Shown: positions 22,455 through 33,109 of the stretch, piece by piece
Numbering within the stretch: the first letter of the stretch is position 1
How the letters are laid out: each line of letters begins with the position of its first letter
Source: Platynereis dumerilii
Taxonomy: Eukaryota; Annelida; Polychaeta; Phyllodocida; Nereididae
NCBI GenBank assembly: GCA_026936325.1
Contig: JAPTHN010000008.1
Span: 47,967,706-48,031,705, forward strand
DNA length: 64,000 nucleotides
Direction of reading: 5' to 3'
Position numbers and translations under genes: made by a program
Notes under the pieces: generated by a model
Seen by the model: the letters and a program-made list of their open reading frames with translations, nothing else
The model's database searches: none
What the model was told of the DNA's origin: nothing

Positions 22455-24712
22455 GTCACATTTTTTTCAATTTTCAATTCATTATTGAAGTGCTTGAGGT
22501 TTAAGAAAAAGTTCATGTCTGCTTTTTGTGTCGGATTGTTTGCTTGTCCAACGATACCTGCCAAACAGGTTGACATCTCATGCCAGCAGTATCGGACTAT
22601 TCCAAACTTTCTTCCCGACTGTCCCTCTGAACTGGTGTCCTTTACTGTGTCCCGGTGGTAAAGAGACGTGCCCTTTTTACCCCCATTGAGGGCCCTTAAC
22701 CTGGCATGCAGCCCGGGTTGACTGGTCCCATAAATCATCTGGCCTATCAGCTTCGAGCAGGTCCACCAGCAGGTCTGGCCAGTGCTGTTTGGGTAATGCG
22801 CGTCATGCAACCAGTTAACGGAAAGCTCCGAGAATCGCCGAGGGAACGAGCGGGAATGAGAGCCCTAGCCTCAACAAGGGTGGTACAACGGATTATCTCA
22901 TTTAATCACCGGCCCTACATGACTACTCTTGTATGCTCTCGTGTAGTAGGCTGTTGGGTGCAACCGCTTTAATGGCTCTGTTCCATTGGGCGGCTATATG
23001 TGATGAGGTGTGCCGCAAGGGTCGTAAATAACTCCCATACTTAGGTAGGGACACTTATAGCGTTTTTTACATCCTATACCTTGTGCATATTCAGCATTTT
23101 CTGGTATGTATATGACTATATGTATATGTACAAGCAGTATACGTGCATATCTCACTGTGGTGTATTATCATCCCCTCCCAGGCACAATTACCAACCATTG
23201 CACTAAGTGCAGTATACTTAATCAAAGCCTTCAGAGTTGAAAAATGTTTGTTGCTTGCTTTGAAGAAATCAATAATAAAGGGAAACTGTATACTGTGTTG
23301 ATTTCTATGAGCAAATGTTCATGTAGGCCTAACTCGTAGTGATGTGAACAGTAACTTAAAATGAATCCTTAAAAAAAAAGATATTGTTCTTGGCTTTATA
23401 ACGCAGGCACTACTAGAAACACACAGAAACTCTTCTTGAAAGTTTCTGATGAAATTCTAAGAAAACCTGAATTGTAGCGCAAATAGCGGGGATAAGCTTA
23501 GGGTGTTTGCGGCATGAGAAAACCTTGGGGCAAGGGCTAAAATTTAAAATCCGAAGACCTCAAATTTTCTAATCGGCAAATGACAATCTCAAACAGATAT
23601 AACTCCATCCTGGCTGGGAGATAAGATTTCCTTAAAAAGCATTTTGCTCGAATTTTAAATCCGGGGTGGAATTTGCAATTTTCGTTCTATCACAGCCGCT
23701 CGTATTAGCTAAAGTTTTCTGCACAAACTACTTAAAACAAATGAAGATTAAAATCTGTTTAATTTAACTAACCCATGCATTGTGAAAACACTGTGGCAAA
23801 CAAATATTGCGGTATTGACAGTATTTTATTCTGTTTTTAGGATAATATTTAGTTCTACCAATTAACAATTTCAATATCCAAATTAAGATGACAAAATTAT
23901 TACGGCCGAGGGAAACTACAAGCCCCCCCCCCCTGGATATTAAATGGTCGCCCCCATAACCTGGATGAAGTTGTTAGAAGTTTTCCATCAACTCTTTACA
24001 GCAAATGATTTACAGTTACAAAACTTCATTAATTTTGGAGTTCCAAGATTAGGAAAGTATCTTCTACACTTTAATGATTGTTATCACAAGGGTTTCTCAA
24101 ATTTGGTAAAAAATGGCAATGAACTTGTCTAAATTACAATTTAAGTTTCTTGTTGATTAAGCAAGATCTTCAATTCAAAATGGAGGAACAAAAATTGAAC
24201 AAAACTTTCAAACAATTGAACAGAACTCTTGAGAAGTGATATTGTCCTCTGGGTAATTTCACAGAGTTTGATCAAGTGGATTTTAACAGGGCTTCTTCTC
24301 CAGAAATGTTCATCTTCCGTTCATCAAAAATGTTCATCTTTCATCATCTTTTTTTCATTACAATCTGTCTTTGTTCTGCAAAATGTTGAGACATTAGTAA
24401 TGAATGTGAATAGTAACTAAAACGTGCATTCAGGATGCATTCAGGCTGATGTTTATGTTTTCTGTATTGACCAAATGATATAGCATTATAGACATGTCGA
24501 AAGACAGAAAGACGGTTAGATCGAAAATAGAACATGTCAATGGTAACTGCATTGTAAGACCCCCTGTTTTTAGACCGACTTGCCTTATGTGACAGTCGTC
24601 CTCCCGCACTAAGTAGTATTTTTGGTCTATTGTGCACCCCGACAAGAGACCGCGCAATCACAAGAGACCACTTCATGCCCGCAAAATGGGCGGTCTTATA
24701 ACGCAGGGACCC
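22455..24712. other. unassigned non-coding stretch
   Basis: Contains a GC-richer patch at 22640-23050 and a C-run at 23922-23934. The open frames are short and featureless, and no repeat ends were identified. Confidence 0.35.
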
Positions 24713-24757
24713 GGACCATGGTAATACCATGTTTGAGTGGAATGTATGGTAGATAGT

Positions 24758-24815
24758 GACCCGGCAAGAGCTGAATTCGAACCCTGGACCCAGCGATTGG
24801 CAGCCTAGCGTAATA
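24758..24815 (-). repeat. tRNA-like SINE head fragment (family F)
   Basis: On the minus strand GGGTTCGAAT-type B-box sequence lies in the context CCAGCGATTGGCAGCC / GACCCGGCAAGAGCTGAATT. This matches the arms of the foldback element at 34598-34840. Only one arm is present here. Confidence 0.6.
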
Positions 24816-24840
24816 CCACTAGATAATATTATATTGTAGA

Positions 24841-25086
24841 GGTTCCAGGTATAAGGAGTGCGTGGCCCTCGCACCAAAGAGTAGCTCTTCGGTGTAATGG
24901 ATAACACTCCTGCCTCCCGCGCAGGGGACCAGGGTTCGACTCCCACTCCTGGAGTTGTTACAGTAGCGCCCGATATGTAGTGACTGGTGGACTCATGTCC
25001 AATCTGGCCTGGATAGTTAGAGCAAGCCAGGGTAACAATGGCAAAGCTTGTGGTCAAGCTTCATTCTAAGGAGGAAGGAGTGTAGT
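24841..25086 (+). repeat. tRNA-Gly-like SINE (family G), copy 1
   Basis: The head has TCTTCGGTGTAATGGATAAC (A box), a well-formed anticodon arm CCTGC-CTCCCGC-GCAGG giving a CCC (Gly) anticodon, and the B box GGTTCGACTCC. About 30 nt of unrelated sequence precede the A box and are shared by all three copies, so this is a SINE and not a tRNA gene. A truncated copy follows immediately at 25087. Confidence 0.8.
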
Positions 25087-25160
25087 GGTTCCAGGTTGGT
25101 GGCAGGGTGTTTCCCTCGCACCAACGAGTGACTCTTTGGTGTAATGGATAACTTTCCTGT
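25087..25160 (+). repeat. tRNA-Gly-like SINE (family G), copy 2, truncated
   Basis: GGTTCCAGGTTGGTGGCAGG, CTCGCACC and TTTGGTGTAATGGATAAC repeat the start of the preceding copy. Similarity is lost after about 25160, before the B box. Confidence 0.75.
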
Positions 25161-25204
25161 TTGCCACTATATATTATGTCCTCCCCCTCTTCTAATTATC
25201 CTCC

Positions 25205-25510
25205 CTTGTAGATGAGTACAGGACGAAAAGCCCCAATCATCCATCAAATGCTGTGGATGCCTCCCTTTCAACCGTCTCAACAGTCAATAGTCAAGCCATG
25301 GGTGACAAGGGTGTACCACAAGGGTCTGAACTATCCCCAGTGTATTTCCTACCATTTCCAGATGAGAACTCGTCACACTGACAACTGCCTGACACATTTC
25401 AGATTCACAAAATCTATAACTTTCAATTTTCAAAAGGAGGATCCCTGCAGTGAAGATAGATGGTGTTTTTATTCCTGTCAAGAACCATCTAGAAATCGAT
25501 CGGGCACATA
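25205..25510 (+). pseudogene. possible decayed reverse transcriptase fragment
   Basis: One plus-strand frame reads MGDKGVPQGSELSPVYFLPF, close to RT motif B (GVPQGS-LSP-LF), just upstream of the first exon. The frame is broken soon after. The neighbourhood could also hold real exon sequence; a TTGTAG acceptor-like site sits at 25206-25211. Confidence 0.3.
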
Positions 25511-25780
25511 ATGGACCGCCAGAAAAAAAGCCTCTTCAACAATCAATTACTCCAGTTCTATCTGTGAATGACAGCCTCCATTTTAAGATTTAATTACTGC
25601 AATTAATTGCAATGTTCAAGTTGAAGTGATTAAATCTTTAATCTTGGATTGCTTGGCCTTGTCTCCCAGAGAATAAGCAAACAGTGGCTTTAAGCAGATC
25701 AAAGAATTAATCATTTGGAATAAGAAAATCAAATATTAATTCATTTTATGTAATTCTTTGCATTCATTTGCTCTTTTCAG

Positions 25781-25861
25781 AAAATTGGAGGACCTGGAGG
25801 AGACTGGAGGCAAAACAGAGTGACGTTTGAGAGGTGTTTCCTCGACCAAGCCTGCACTGCT
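25781..25861 (+). CDS. internal exon of an unidentified gene (81 nt, phase 0-0)
   Basis: A polypyrimidine tract ending TTGCTCTTTTCAG abuts the exon, and GTAAGT follows at 25862-25867, a strong donor. Only one frame is open. It encodes 27 residues that start KIGGPGGDWRQNR and end in CFLDQACTA, with two cysteines. The 81-nt length keeps phase 0 on both sides. Glycine-rich start, tryptophan and cysteines suggest an extracellular module, but no family was recognised. The next candidate exon in a compatible phase is at 53867. Other exons of the gene must lie outside the window or were missed. Confidence 0.6.
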
Positions 25862-25867
25862 GTAAGT

Positions 25868-26512
25868 ATCTGGATTTCAGATTTATTTTACAATAGACTT
25901 TTTAAATAGTGTTTGTGTTTGGAAACAATCTTGTCTGAGTTGTCTCACTAAATATTAAAGTAGCATTGTTGAAATTGGACTCAGGACAACCATGTGGTCA
26001 TGCATCGGCTCTGAAAGAAGCTGTCTCTTGCCTTTGCCTTGTCTCCAAAATGTATTTACATTATCAAAATTATATTCGTACTATCAGTAAAGTGGTTAGA
26101 TTATGTTCAGACAAAAATGATCAACAGTAAATTAAACTCTCCAAATCTTCTACAGAGAAAAATTACGTGTACGCCTATGAAACAGCACTTGCATTTTGCA
26201 AGATATTTTTGGGTTAGCCTGATTATTTCAAACGACCCGACATATGCATCTGATTTTGAAACATCGTGTAGTGCAGTAATTATTCTGCGAAAAAGCAGAC
26301 TGCGGAACAGTTGCTTGTGTAAAACATGACTGCACTGAAGTAGTTGCAGCTTTTACAATGCTTAATCGGTTCGCTTTTTACTAAATGTTTGAGAATTTCA
26401 GTTTTTGTGTGCCACCTTACTTCAATTTGCAGTATTACGAGGGTTAGATTTGATTGGATGTTCTGTTGGATTTACCTTATCTATCTATCACTGACAATTC
26501 ATTCGAAATGTA
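25868..26512 (+). other. probable intron sequence
   Basis: Follows the donor of the exon at 25781-25861. No further splice pair or repeat was recognised before the LINE tail at 26513. Confidence 0.4.
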
Positions 26513-27720
26513 TGTAATGTAATGTAATTGTTTATTCATTGTCGTCATATATAAAAGTACAAACTTCTGTACGACAGAGTGCTACACTACTAAAATATGT
26601 CATATATATCATCATAGTCCAAATTCAGTTCATCTGTAGGAGTCCAAATCCACACACATATATAGAGTCCAAATTCGCATATGCATATAAAAGTCCAAAT
26701 TCAAACTATATTACATATAGATAAATCCTTGGCAATGTTCATTATTTTTAAAATAATCCATTTCGTCAAGGCTCTATCATGGCATTAGTCCTGGAATGAA
26801 AGAGAAACAATTGTTGTAGACTCACAACATTGATAAGCATGATAAGTCATTACCTAACAACCACTGTGTAATGGCAGACTTGAAGGTGTTGAGTGAGTCC
26901 TTGTTCTTAATTTCTAGAGGAATATTATTCCATAGCTTTGCCCCAAAGTATCTAAAGCTATTCTTCCCATAACTGATTGTTTGAAATGTTGGAAGCGAAA
27001 ACTTACATGCATTGTTGTCTCGCATTTCATATTGTGATTCATGCACTGTGAACATTTCATTAACATACTGAGGGCTACTGCCCTTTCTAATTTTATACAT
27101 TGATACTGCAGCTGATCTCACGCAATGTTTGAATATATTAAGCTGTTTCTCTTCTTTACATAAGTTTTCATAGCTTAAGTGACCTTTATTAGTAACAAAC
27201 CTAAGTGCCCTTTTGTTTGTCCTCTCTAACTTTTCGATTTCAGTTTTGTTGGTAAGCATCCACACAACAGAGCAGTAATTGAAATTACATTTTATATAAC
27301 TGTTGTAGATGGCTGATTTAGCTCTCTTATCTAAAAAGTTCTTAATTCTCTTCAAGGCGACTATTTGCTTAGCAATTTTATTGCACGTATCATCAATGTG
27401 TTGTTTATACTTAAGTTCTTTATCTATTTCTACTCCCAGTACATTTATTGAGGGTGACATTTCCAATGTAATATCATTGATTTGAATTGTCCCAATGCCC
27501 TGACTATTGTTTCTACTCAAAAACATTAATTGAAACTTGCTGGCATTTGCCTTCATGCTGTTTATTTCAAACCATCTCATGGCTTTAATACAGTCCTGTG
27601 TTAATTTTCTACACAGTACAGCTTGGTCATAGTCTTCACAACTTAGAGTATTGTCATCTGCATAGTTGTATATTTTACTTTCAAAGTCAGAGAACAAGAA
27701 ATCATTAATAAAGATGTTAA
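26513..27720 (-). mobile_element. 5'-truncated LINE 2 with pentamer tail
   Basis: The minus strand contains the C-terminal part of a reverse transcriptase (26822-27720), a 3' untranslated region with 25-bp repeats, AATAAA (plus 26531-26536) and a terminal (TTACA)3 tail (plus 26513-26527). Homology starts abruptly between RT motifs B and C, the usual 5' truncation. It is a different subfamily from LINE 1, since protein similarity between the two is limited to motif positions. If the exons at 25781 and 53867 belong together, it sits inside their intron in antisense orientation. Confidence 0.85.
26616..26702 (-). repeat. four 25-bp units in the LINE 2 3' region
   Basis: AGTCCAAATTC-type cores start at 26616, 26641, 26666 and 26692, a period of 25, 25 and 26 bp. 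The intervening bases are not conserved. Confidence 0.85.
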
Positions 27721-27724
27721 CCAA
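26822..27724 (-). CDS. LINE reverse transcriptase C-terminal part (truncated)
   Basis: Counting from the in-frame Met, IFINDF at 4-9 is the end of RT motif B, the catalytic YADD is at 21-24 and VLGVEID matches the thumb-proximal motif E. The end KLWNNIPLEIKNKDSLNTFK is typical of LINE ORF2 C-termini in the CR1/Jockey-like groups. The 300 residues are open throughout. The palm's first catalytic Asp, the fingers and the endonuclease are absent through 5' truncation, so the fragment cannot be active. The Met is an accident of the breakpoint (about 27718). Confidence 0.88.
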   Translation of the reverse strand: MVNIFINDFLFSDFESKIYNYADDNTLSCEDYDQAVLCRKLTQDCIKAMRWFEINSMKANASKFQLMFLSRNNSQGIGTIQINDITLEMSPSINVLGVEIDKELKYKQHIDDTCNKIAKQIVALKRIKNFLDKRAKSAIYNSYIKCNFNYCSVVWMLTNKTEIEKLERTNKRALRFVTNKGHLSYENLCKEEKQLNIFKHCVRSAAVSMYKIRKGSSPQYVNEMFTVHESQYEMRDNNACKFSLPTFQTISYGKNSFRYFGAKLWNNIPLEIKNKDSLNTFKSAITQWLLGNDLSCLSML

Positions 27725-28460
27725 GTCATTATATCTCTTTTTGTGGTGACTTGACTTTAAAAAACCTTACTTGCATGGCGACTTTCCATTGAGACTCTTT
27801 GACTTTTGCAAACTGCAAACTTTCAGACATTTAGAACTTGCCAAGAGTATACAATCCAACAAACTTGCCTGAAGTACTTCCAAATAACTTTTCTTCAGTT
27901 TTATGAGTCAAACTATATATATTTCTGTAATTATTCTAAAGTTTAGTCTTCGGAAAGGATGGACATGTAGTTCAGCATTCCTACTGGCGTACTGTAAAAT
28001 TTGTTTCTAAGTCGCTCGCAGTTTTTTGTTCAAATTCTCTTCGCTTGAACATTTCCAAACTTTACATCTGTAACTTTCTTCAATCTTGAATCTAAAGGGT
28101 GAGGCCTCCTGGTCTATAACTGAGTCAAATCTGACTGGAAGTTTGTCGTTGATTGGAGGGGCCAAACATTTCAAATAACTTATTAATGTTGACACAAGGG
28201 GCCCAGCATGGTTTGGCACACAACAATCCTAGGTTGAACAATGGCTGTCTGTTTGTCTGTTCAGTTGTCTGTCTTCATGAGATCGATTGTGACACCTCAC
28301 CATTGTTTACTCTGCCTCAATTAATCTTCCTTCTTGCTGCAAGATCACTTCCTTTATAAGATGCGTGCGCAGTTGGCTACAGGAAGTTGGGAAGTTGTCT
28401 TGGAGAAATTGGAAGGGGCAAGGGATAGTTTGTGTGAGGAGAGAATAAAACTAAATAGAA
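27725..28460. other. unassigned non-coding stretch
   Basis: No splice pair, RNA gene or repeat ends were recognised. Confidence 0.4.
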
Positions 28461-28777
28461 CACTTTTAACAAAAAGGTTTTATATGGAACCTTTAAGGGT
28501 TCTATAAGCTGGTGTAGATATTGAACCCTAAAAGGTTCATTATTCAACTTTTAAAAGGTTCCAACAGCAAACAAAAACAACACTTAGATAATCCAGCTGC
28601 ACTGAACTCCCTCGATGGAACCCCTTTCTCTCAAGTTGGGAGCATAGGGTTCCATCATAGGGCTTTCCACCAGTATTGAACCTTTTTCAATTCAGTTGAA
28701 CCCTTAACCAAATTTAGAACCTTTTTTCGGCTAAGGGTTCTTTATATATCCATCAAGAACCTTTTACGTTTAGAGTT
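28461..28777 (+). repeat. MITE family M2, copy 1
   Basis: Starts CACTTTTAACAAAAAGGTT and ends GAACCTTTTACGTTTAGAGT, the degraded terminal inverted repeat CACTCTTAAC(A/G)nAAAAGG. The GGAACCTTTAAGGGTTC and TAGATAATCC(A)GCTGCACT interior is shared with copies at 38046-38354 (inverted), 48381-48530 (fragment) and 49565-49853. Non-coding; superfamily unresolved. Confidence 0.85.
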
Positions 28778-29078
28778 GACAGGAGATTTTGAGATAAAAA
28801 AGCATGGATCCTAAGAGTTATAGGAGAGCTGATTGAGGGGATAGTGAGTTTTTAAGAAAGAAAGAGTGAAGCGATGTCGAAATATTATTACATTAGCATG
28901 CGGCAAGGGGTAAATCCAGAAAATTTTGGAAGCGGGTGTTCTAATGGTCTATGGGGTTATCGCGTCACGAACGACATAGTCCTCGACATAAGGCGACATG
29001 GTACTGATGTATTTAGTAAAGAAGATATTACGCCTGGAGTGCGGATGCATCCCCCAGATCCGTGTGTTCTTTATTATG

Positions 29079-30478
29079 TACGAGGGGTTTTCCATAAGTT
29101 CTGTCCAACTAGTCATAATTTTCGCTAGGTTTGATATAGAAACGTGATATTTGGATCGGATAATATTGACGTAATTTGCAAATAACTCCCACAAAATCAG
29201 ATCATATAAATAAAAATAACTGCTTATTCTGTTGCCATGGAAACCAGAAGTCATGAAATGCGGCCCAGACTTTGCAGTTCTCACATAAAATTAATTTAAT
29301 ACCTGCTTGCATTATCTGTGTCTTGACCTATTGAATTAAACTGTATTCATAATTTGTTTCATTAAATACAACCAGTTAATTGTAAAGTCATTAATAACAA
29401 TGGAAACTGGTATTATTGTCACATCTCAGTTACTTCACCATCACTCATGTGGCTTCTCAGTTTTTTGCAAGATGAGCAATTTTTTTGGATATAGATGACA
29501 TCATATATACTTGTTAAATTTCTTCATTCTAATTGGATAAAAACTAGCAGAGAGTGTAAGAACCTTTTATCATACATACAAGGAAGACAGTATGAGTGAC
29601 AGAACCAAATGAAGATTGTACAAACTTTTTCTGAATGAAGAGAACATACATTGGAAACCCCCAAAAAAGAAGACTGGGCAATGCCAAAACTGACCCTAAA
29701 ATGAAGAATGAGATATCTTATTTCGACATGGATAGAAAGTATGAGAAATGTATTTACAGGGTCTCAATCATTATTTTAGGAAGTTGTGAAATGGCTATGA
29801 ATGTTTTGAAACATTCTGTCCTATATCTCTTGTAATAATTGCATATTTTGACAAGATACATCAAGTATGTGTCTGTTAACAAGCTCTCGGCCGCATTTCA
29901 TGACTTTTGATTTCCATAGCAACAAATCAACAATTTATTTTTACCTCTTTCATCTGATTTTTTGGGAATCACTTGCAAATTACCTCAATATCAACTGACC
30001 CAAATATAATTTTTCTGTATGAAATCTAGCAAAAGTTATGACAGGTTGGACAAAACTTATGGAAAATCCATCGTAAAGAACAAAAAGTCTGCGAAACACC
30101 AACTGTGATGTTGATATGAGGACTATGAGGCACCGATATAAGGTATGAGGAAATGTCCAGTTCATTATTACAATAATTTGTGAAATGTTAGGGATTATTT
30201 TTAATAGGTCACTTGTCCTGTATCCCTAATAAAAAAAAAAAAATTGACAGGATATAGTGAATCTGTGCCTCTGATAGTGCCCTGGGCCGCATTTCATGAC
30301 TTTTGGTTTCCATGGCAACAAATTAACCATTTATTTTTGTTTCTGAGATCTGATTTTTTGAGGATCATTTGTAAATTACGTCGATATTTTCTGACCCAAA
30401 TATCATGTTTCTGTGTTAAATATTGCAGAAGTTATGGCAAGTTGGACAGAACTTTTGGAAAACCCCTCGACCCTCGTA
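29079..30478. mobile_element. mariner-like element with long inverted arms and a third internal arm
   Basis: TACGAGGG at 29079 and its complement at 30478 bound 1.4 kb. The ends are inverted copies of each other for about 190 bp (29079-29266 versus 30285-30478), sharing GGGGTTTTCC, AAGTTCTGTCCAACT, ATGATATTTGGGTC-like and GTCATGAAATGCGGCCC segments. A third copy (29889-30073) lies inside in the same orientation as the right arm. TA at both ends fits a Tc1/mariner-type target. No transposase frame is recognisable between the arms, so this is a non-autonomous or composite element. Confidence 0.75.
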
Positions 30479-30695
30479 CATGATATTTCTGTTATGTTCT
30501 GGCATTTTAATAATAAAAGATTCTACCCGAAGTACTGTGCAGTGATTTGTGTAAAATTATTTAAATGTATAGACGAAAAAACTAATCGAGAATCTTATCG
30601 ACGCCACATGTACTATGCTTACATCTTGGCAAGTCAAAGCTAGGAGGATTAATGTGGAGTGTCTTAGTAATTGCCTAGAGTCTACCCTAGACTAA

Positions 30696-31341
30696 AGCCC
30701 CTTTCCCACTGGACACGTTGGTCTGCGTTTGAATACGCATCTATGAAACGCAATGGATCCGCAATAGCATATGCAATGTTATGCAATGCTATGCAATGCT
30801 ATGCAAGGCAATGCAGCCAAAGGCATGCAAACGTGCACAACCACGCAGTGAGGGCAGAAAAATTAAACATGTTTAATTTGAACGCATTAGAGCTGCGTTT
30901 TGATGCTATATGCAGAGCAATGCAAGCCAATTTGCAAAGAAACGTGAAGGAATGTATTCTTATGCAATGCTTGTGTAGACATATGTGATGCCTATGTGTA
31001 CATATGCATCAATAGGTATTGATATGCATCAATACGCAGGTAAACTGGACTTTCAATAGAAAATTATTCAGTTATGAGTGATGCATAGCTCTGCAACTGA
31101 CTGTATATGTAAGTATATGTGCTCAAATGTAGGTGTATGCAGCCCTCCCGTGGTCTCATTGCAGGCCTATGTACACCTGTTGCAAAGATATGCATGACTA
31201 TGTATCTGCTACGCGCCCTACCAATTAACATGTATTTCCAGGTCCAAGAGAAATGCGTTTCACTACACATATGAACAAATGTTCAGATTTTTACCATTCT
31301 GCAATAAAACGTGACTATATGCATCCAGTGGGAAAGGGGCT
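30696..31341. mobile_element. PIF/Harbinger-like MITE with TAA target duplication
   Basis: Perfect terminal inverted repeats AGCCCCTTTCCCACTGGA at both ends are flanked by TAA on each side (30693-30695, 31342-31344). A 3-bp TWA target duplication is the hallmark of PIF/Harbinger transposition. The left interior is packed with GCAATGC and ACGCA/TGCGTTT words (30720-30990). No transposase is present in 646 bp. Confidence 0.85.
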
Positions 31342-31344
31342 TAA

Positions 31345-32269
31345 GTCTTAGCATCAACACATCTGGCCATAAAGCCCCTAATTTCTAATCTCACCCAGTC
31401 TTAGGCAATCTGAAGCAATCTTGCTCAACTTATCCCAACTTACCCCATCTTATCCCATGGAGCAGAGTATCTTGAAAAGCGAAATGACAGTTTTAATTTC
31501 CCTTGCTAATCCGGAGAGAGTACCCTCCATCTTCTCACCCCCTTCTTACCCGCAGCAACCCTCCCAGTTTACCCCCCCCCCCCAACCCTACCCCCAATAA
31601 TCTTGGAGGTCTTTTCACAGCCTAACAATAGAATGTGCCAGGAAGAAATCCCTAGTGTTCTGCAACTTCAGTGCAAGAGGCCTGCAAGATCCATAGCTAT
31701 TTAATTGCCATTCTGGACCCCCCCCCCTTTCCAAAATACAGCCATTCAACTCATTCTCACATTCCACAATGCTCCATTGCTTATTCATGGCATAAGCTGC
31801 ATTGCAGCATACCCCCGGCAACAATATCATTATATATCAAGCATATTGTAACACTATAATAACACCCAGTGTATATCTTGACTCTTGGAGATTGACTCTT
31901 CTCATAAAATGTGATGTCACTATAGTCTCCAGGGTATCTCATTGAGAGTGAAAAGGAGACAACAGGAATTGATGACGTCATGTCTTTGGGACTGCTCAAT
32001 GGACTTCTATAGAACAGAATCTGATACACATTACTTTTTTCACTTAGCCTTTTGTCTGTTTAAGATAAGGGAATTTCCATTTAAGTAAGCTAATGATACT
32101 TACCAAATAAACACATGATAGGTCCAAATTTAATTAATAAATATTTTCAGAAAACATCATTCTGCATATCTTTGTCTTTGTTCAGACTTACTACAGCCTA
32201 TCCATTAGTTATGCAAAAAGAGGGGACCAATTCACTGTGAGAAATGCACTTTGTGATTCTTGATAGCCG
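31345..32269. other. unassigned non-coding stretch
   Basis: C-runs at 31571-31583 and 31720-31729 and short CTTATCCCA repeats at 31420-31460. No genes. Confidence 0.4.
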
Positions 32270-32560
32270 ATAAAGTGTCATCTTGTCTATATGCAACATG
32301 GGGAATATAGAAGCTGTTTGGTTAGTCATGATCACGAGAAGGCCATTTTATTTGTCATGACTGATATCAGACTAAAAATCAGATGCATTTATAATCCTTT
32401 CGTTTGCCTGTCACCAACAAGCATGAATCTTGAATAAAATTAACATTGAAAGTATTGGGTATGATCATGACCAAATCATCAGAATGATGATTCACAAAGT
32501 GCCATTTTCACTGTGGAACAGTCCACTCATTTTGCATATCAAATTTATAGACTGTAAAAC
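32270..32560 (+). repeat. low-copy duplicated segment D1, copy 1
   Basis: About 290 bp is similar in the same orientation to 59685-59970, including AAGTGTCATCTT, CCTTTCGTTTGCCTGT, AACATTGAAAGTATTGGGTA, TGAAGTGCCATTTTCAC-like and TTTTGCATATCAAATTT. Divergence is moderate and there are indels. No terminal structure is seen, so it may be an old segmental copy or a low-copy repeat. Confidence 0.75.
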
Positions 32561-32925
32561 TATGATAAAGACATACTACTTTGTTTTGTACCATATATCA
32601 AAGCCTTAATTTTTTTTCAACGATGAAAAGAATATACTCAAGTCATGTCAGTTAGTGGCCAAATCACAATTCAAATTCACCGACATTGTCCTAAAAAGTA
32701 AAAACTAAAAAGAGAAGATATAAGTGCAGATGGTAAAATAAAAATGCACAAAAAGAACTGCATGTATTTATTCTGTGTATTCCATTTTGGTGTTGGATTA
32801 ATTCCTTTTTTCGTTTTATTTTTTTGCAATGAAAGTATCTTTTGTCACTCTCAGGCTCACGATCTCACACATGGCAAATCATTTAAAAGCCAATAATGTG
32901 AAAGGCCTGGTGCGTGACAAAATCG

Positions 32926-32939
32926 GTTGTTATGGCAAC
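32926..32939. promoter_or_regulatory. RFX/X-box-like site
   Basis: GTTGTTATGGCAAC fits the X-box pattern (RYYNYY, 2-nt spacer, RRNRAC). It lies in a complex non-repetitive stretch (32860-33060) that has enhancer-like texture. Function is not shown. Confidence 0.35.
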
Positions 32940-33109
32940 GGAATCAAGCAAATATTTGCCTTCCTCCATTGAGAAGGTTTATGAGGGAAGTTCAATGTGG
33001 AATTATGTGAAAAAGGAAGGAATTAGTGCCTCTATGAGCATGAGCAGTGTCATTCCAGGGACTAGATCTAGTTTAGTGGTTTTACAACTGCTGTGACTGC
33101 AAAAAAGGA

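Noticed and set aside
22397-22810. 137-residue minus-strand open frame
   Set aside because: It overlaps the end of the hAT element and a plus-strand open frame. No recognisable domain.
24887-24960. Functional tRNA-Gly(CCC) gene
   Set aside because: Box A, anticodon arm and box B are good, but the same head with the same non-tRNA leader and body recurs at 25087 and 58498, so it is a SINE family.
24344-25057. 237-residue minus-strand open frame
   Set aside because: It crosses two SINE families in antisense and has no domain, splice site or codon bias.
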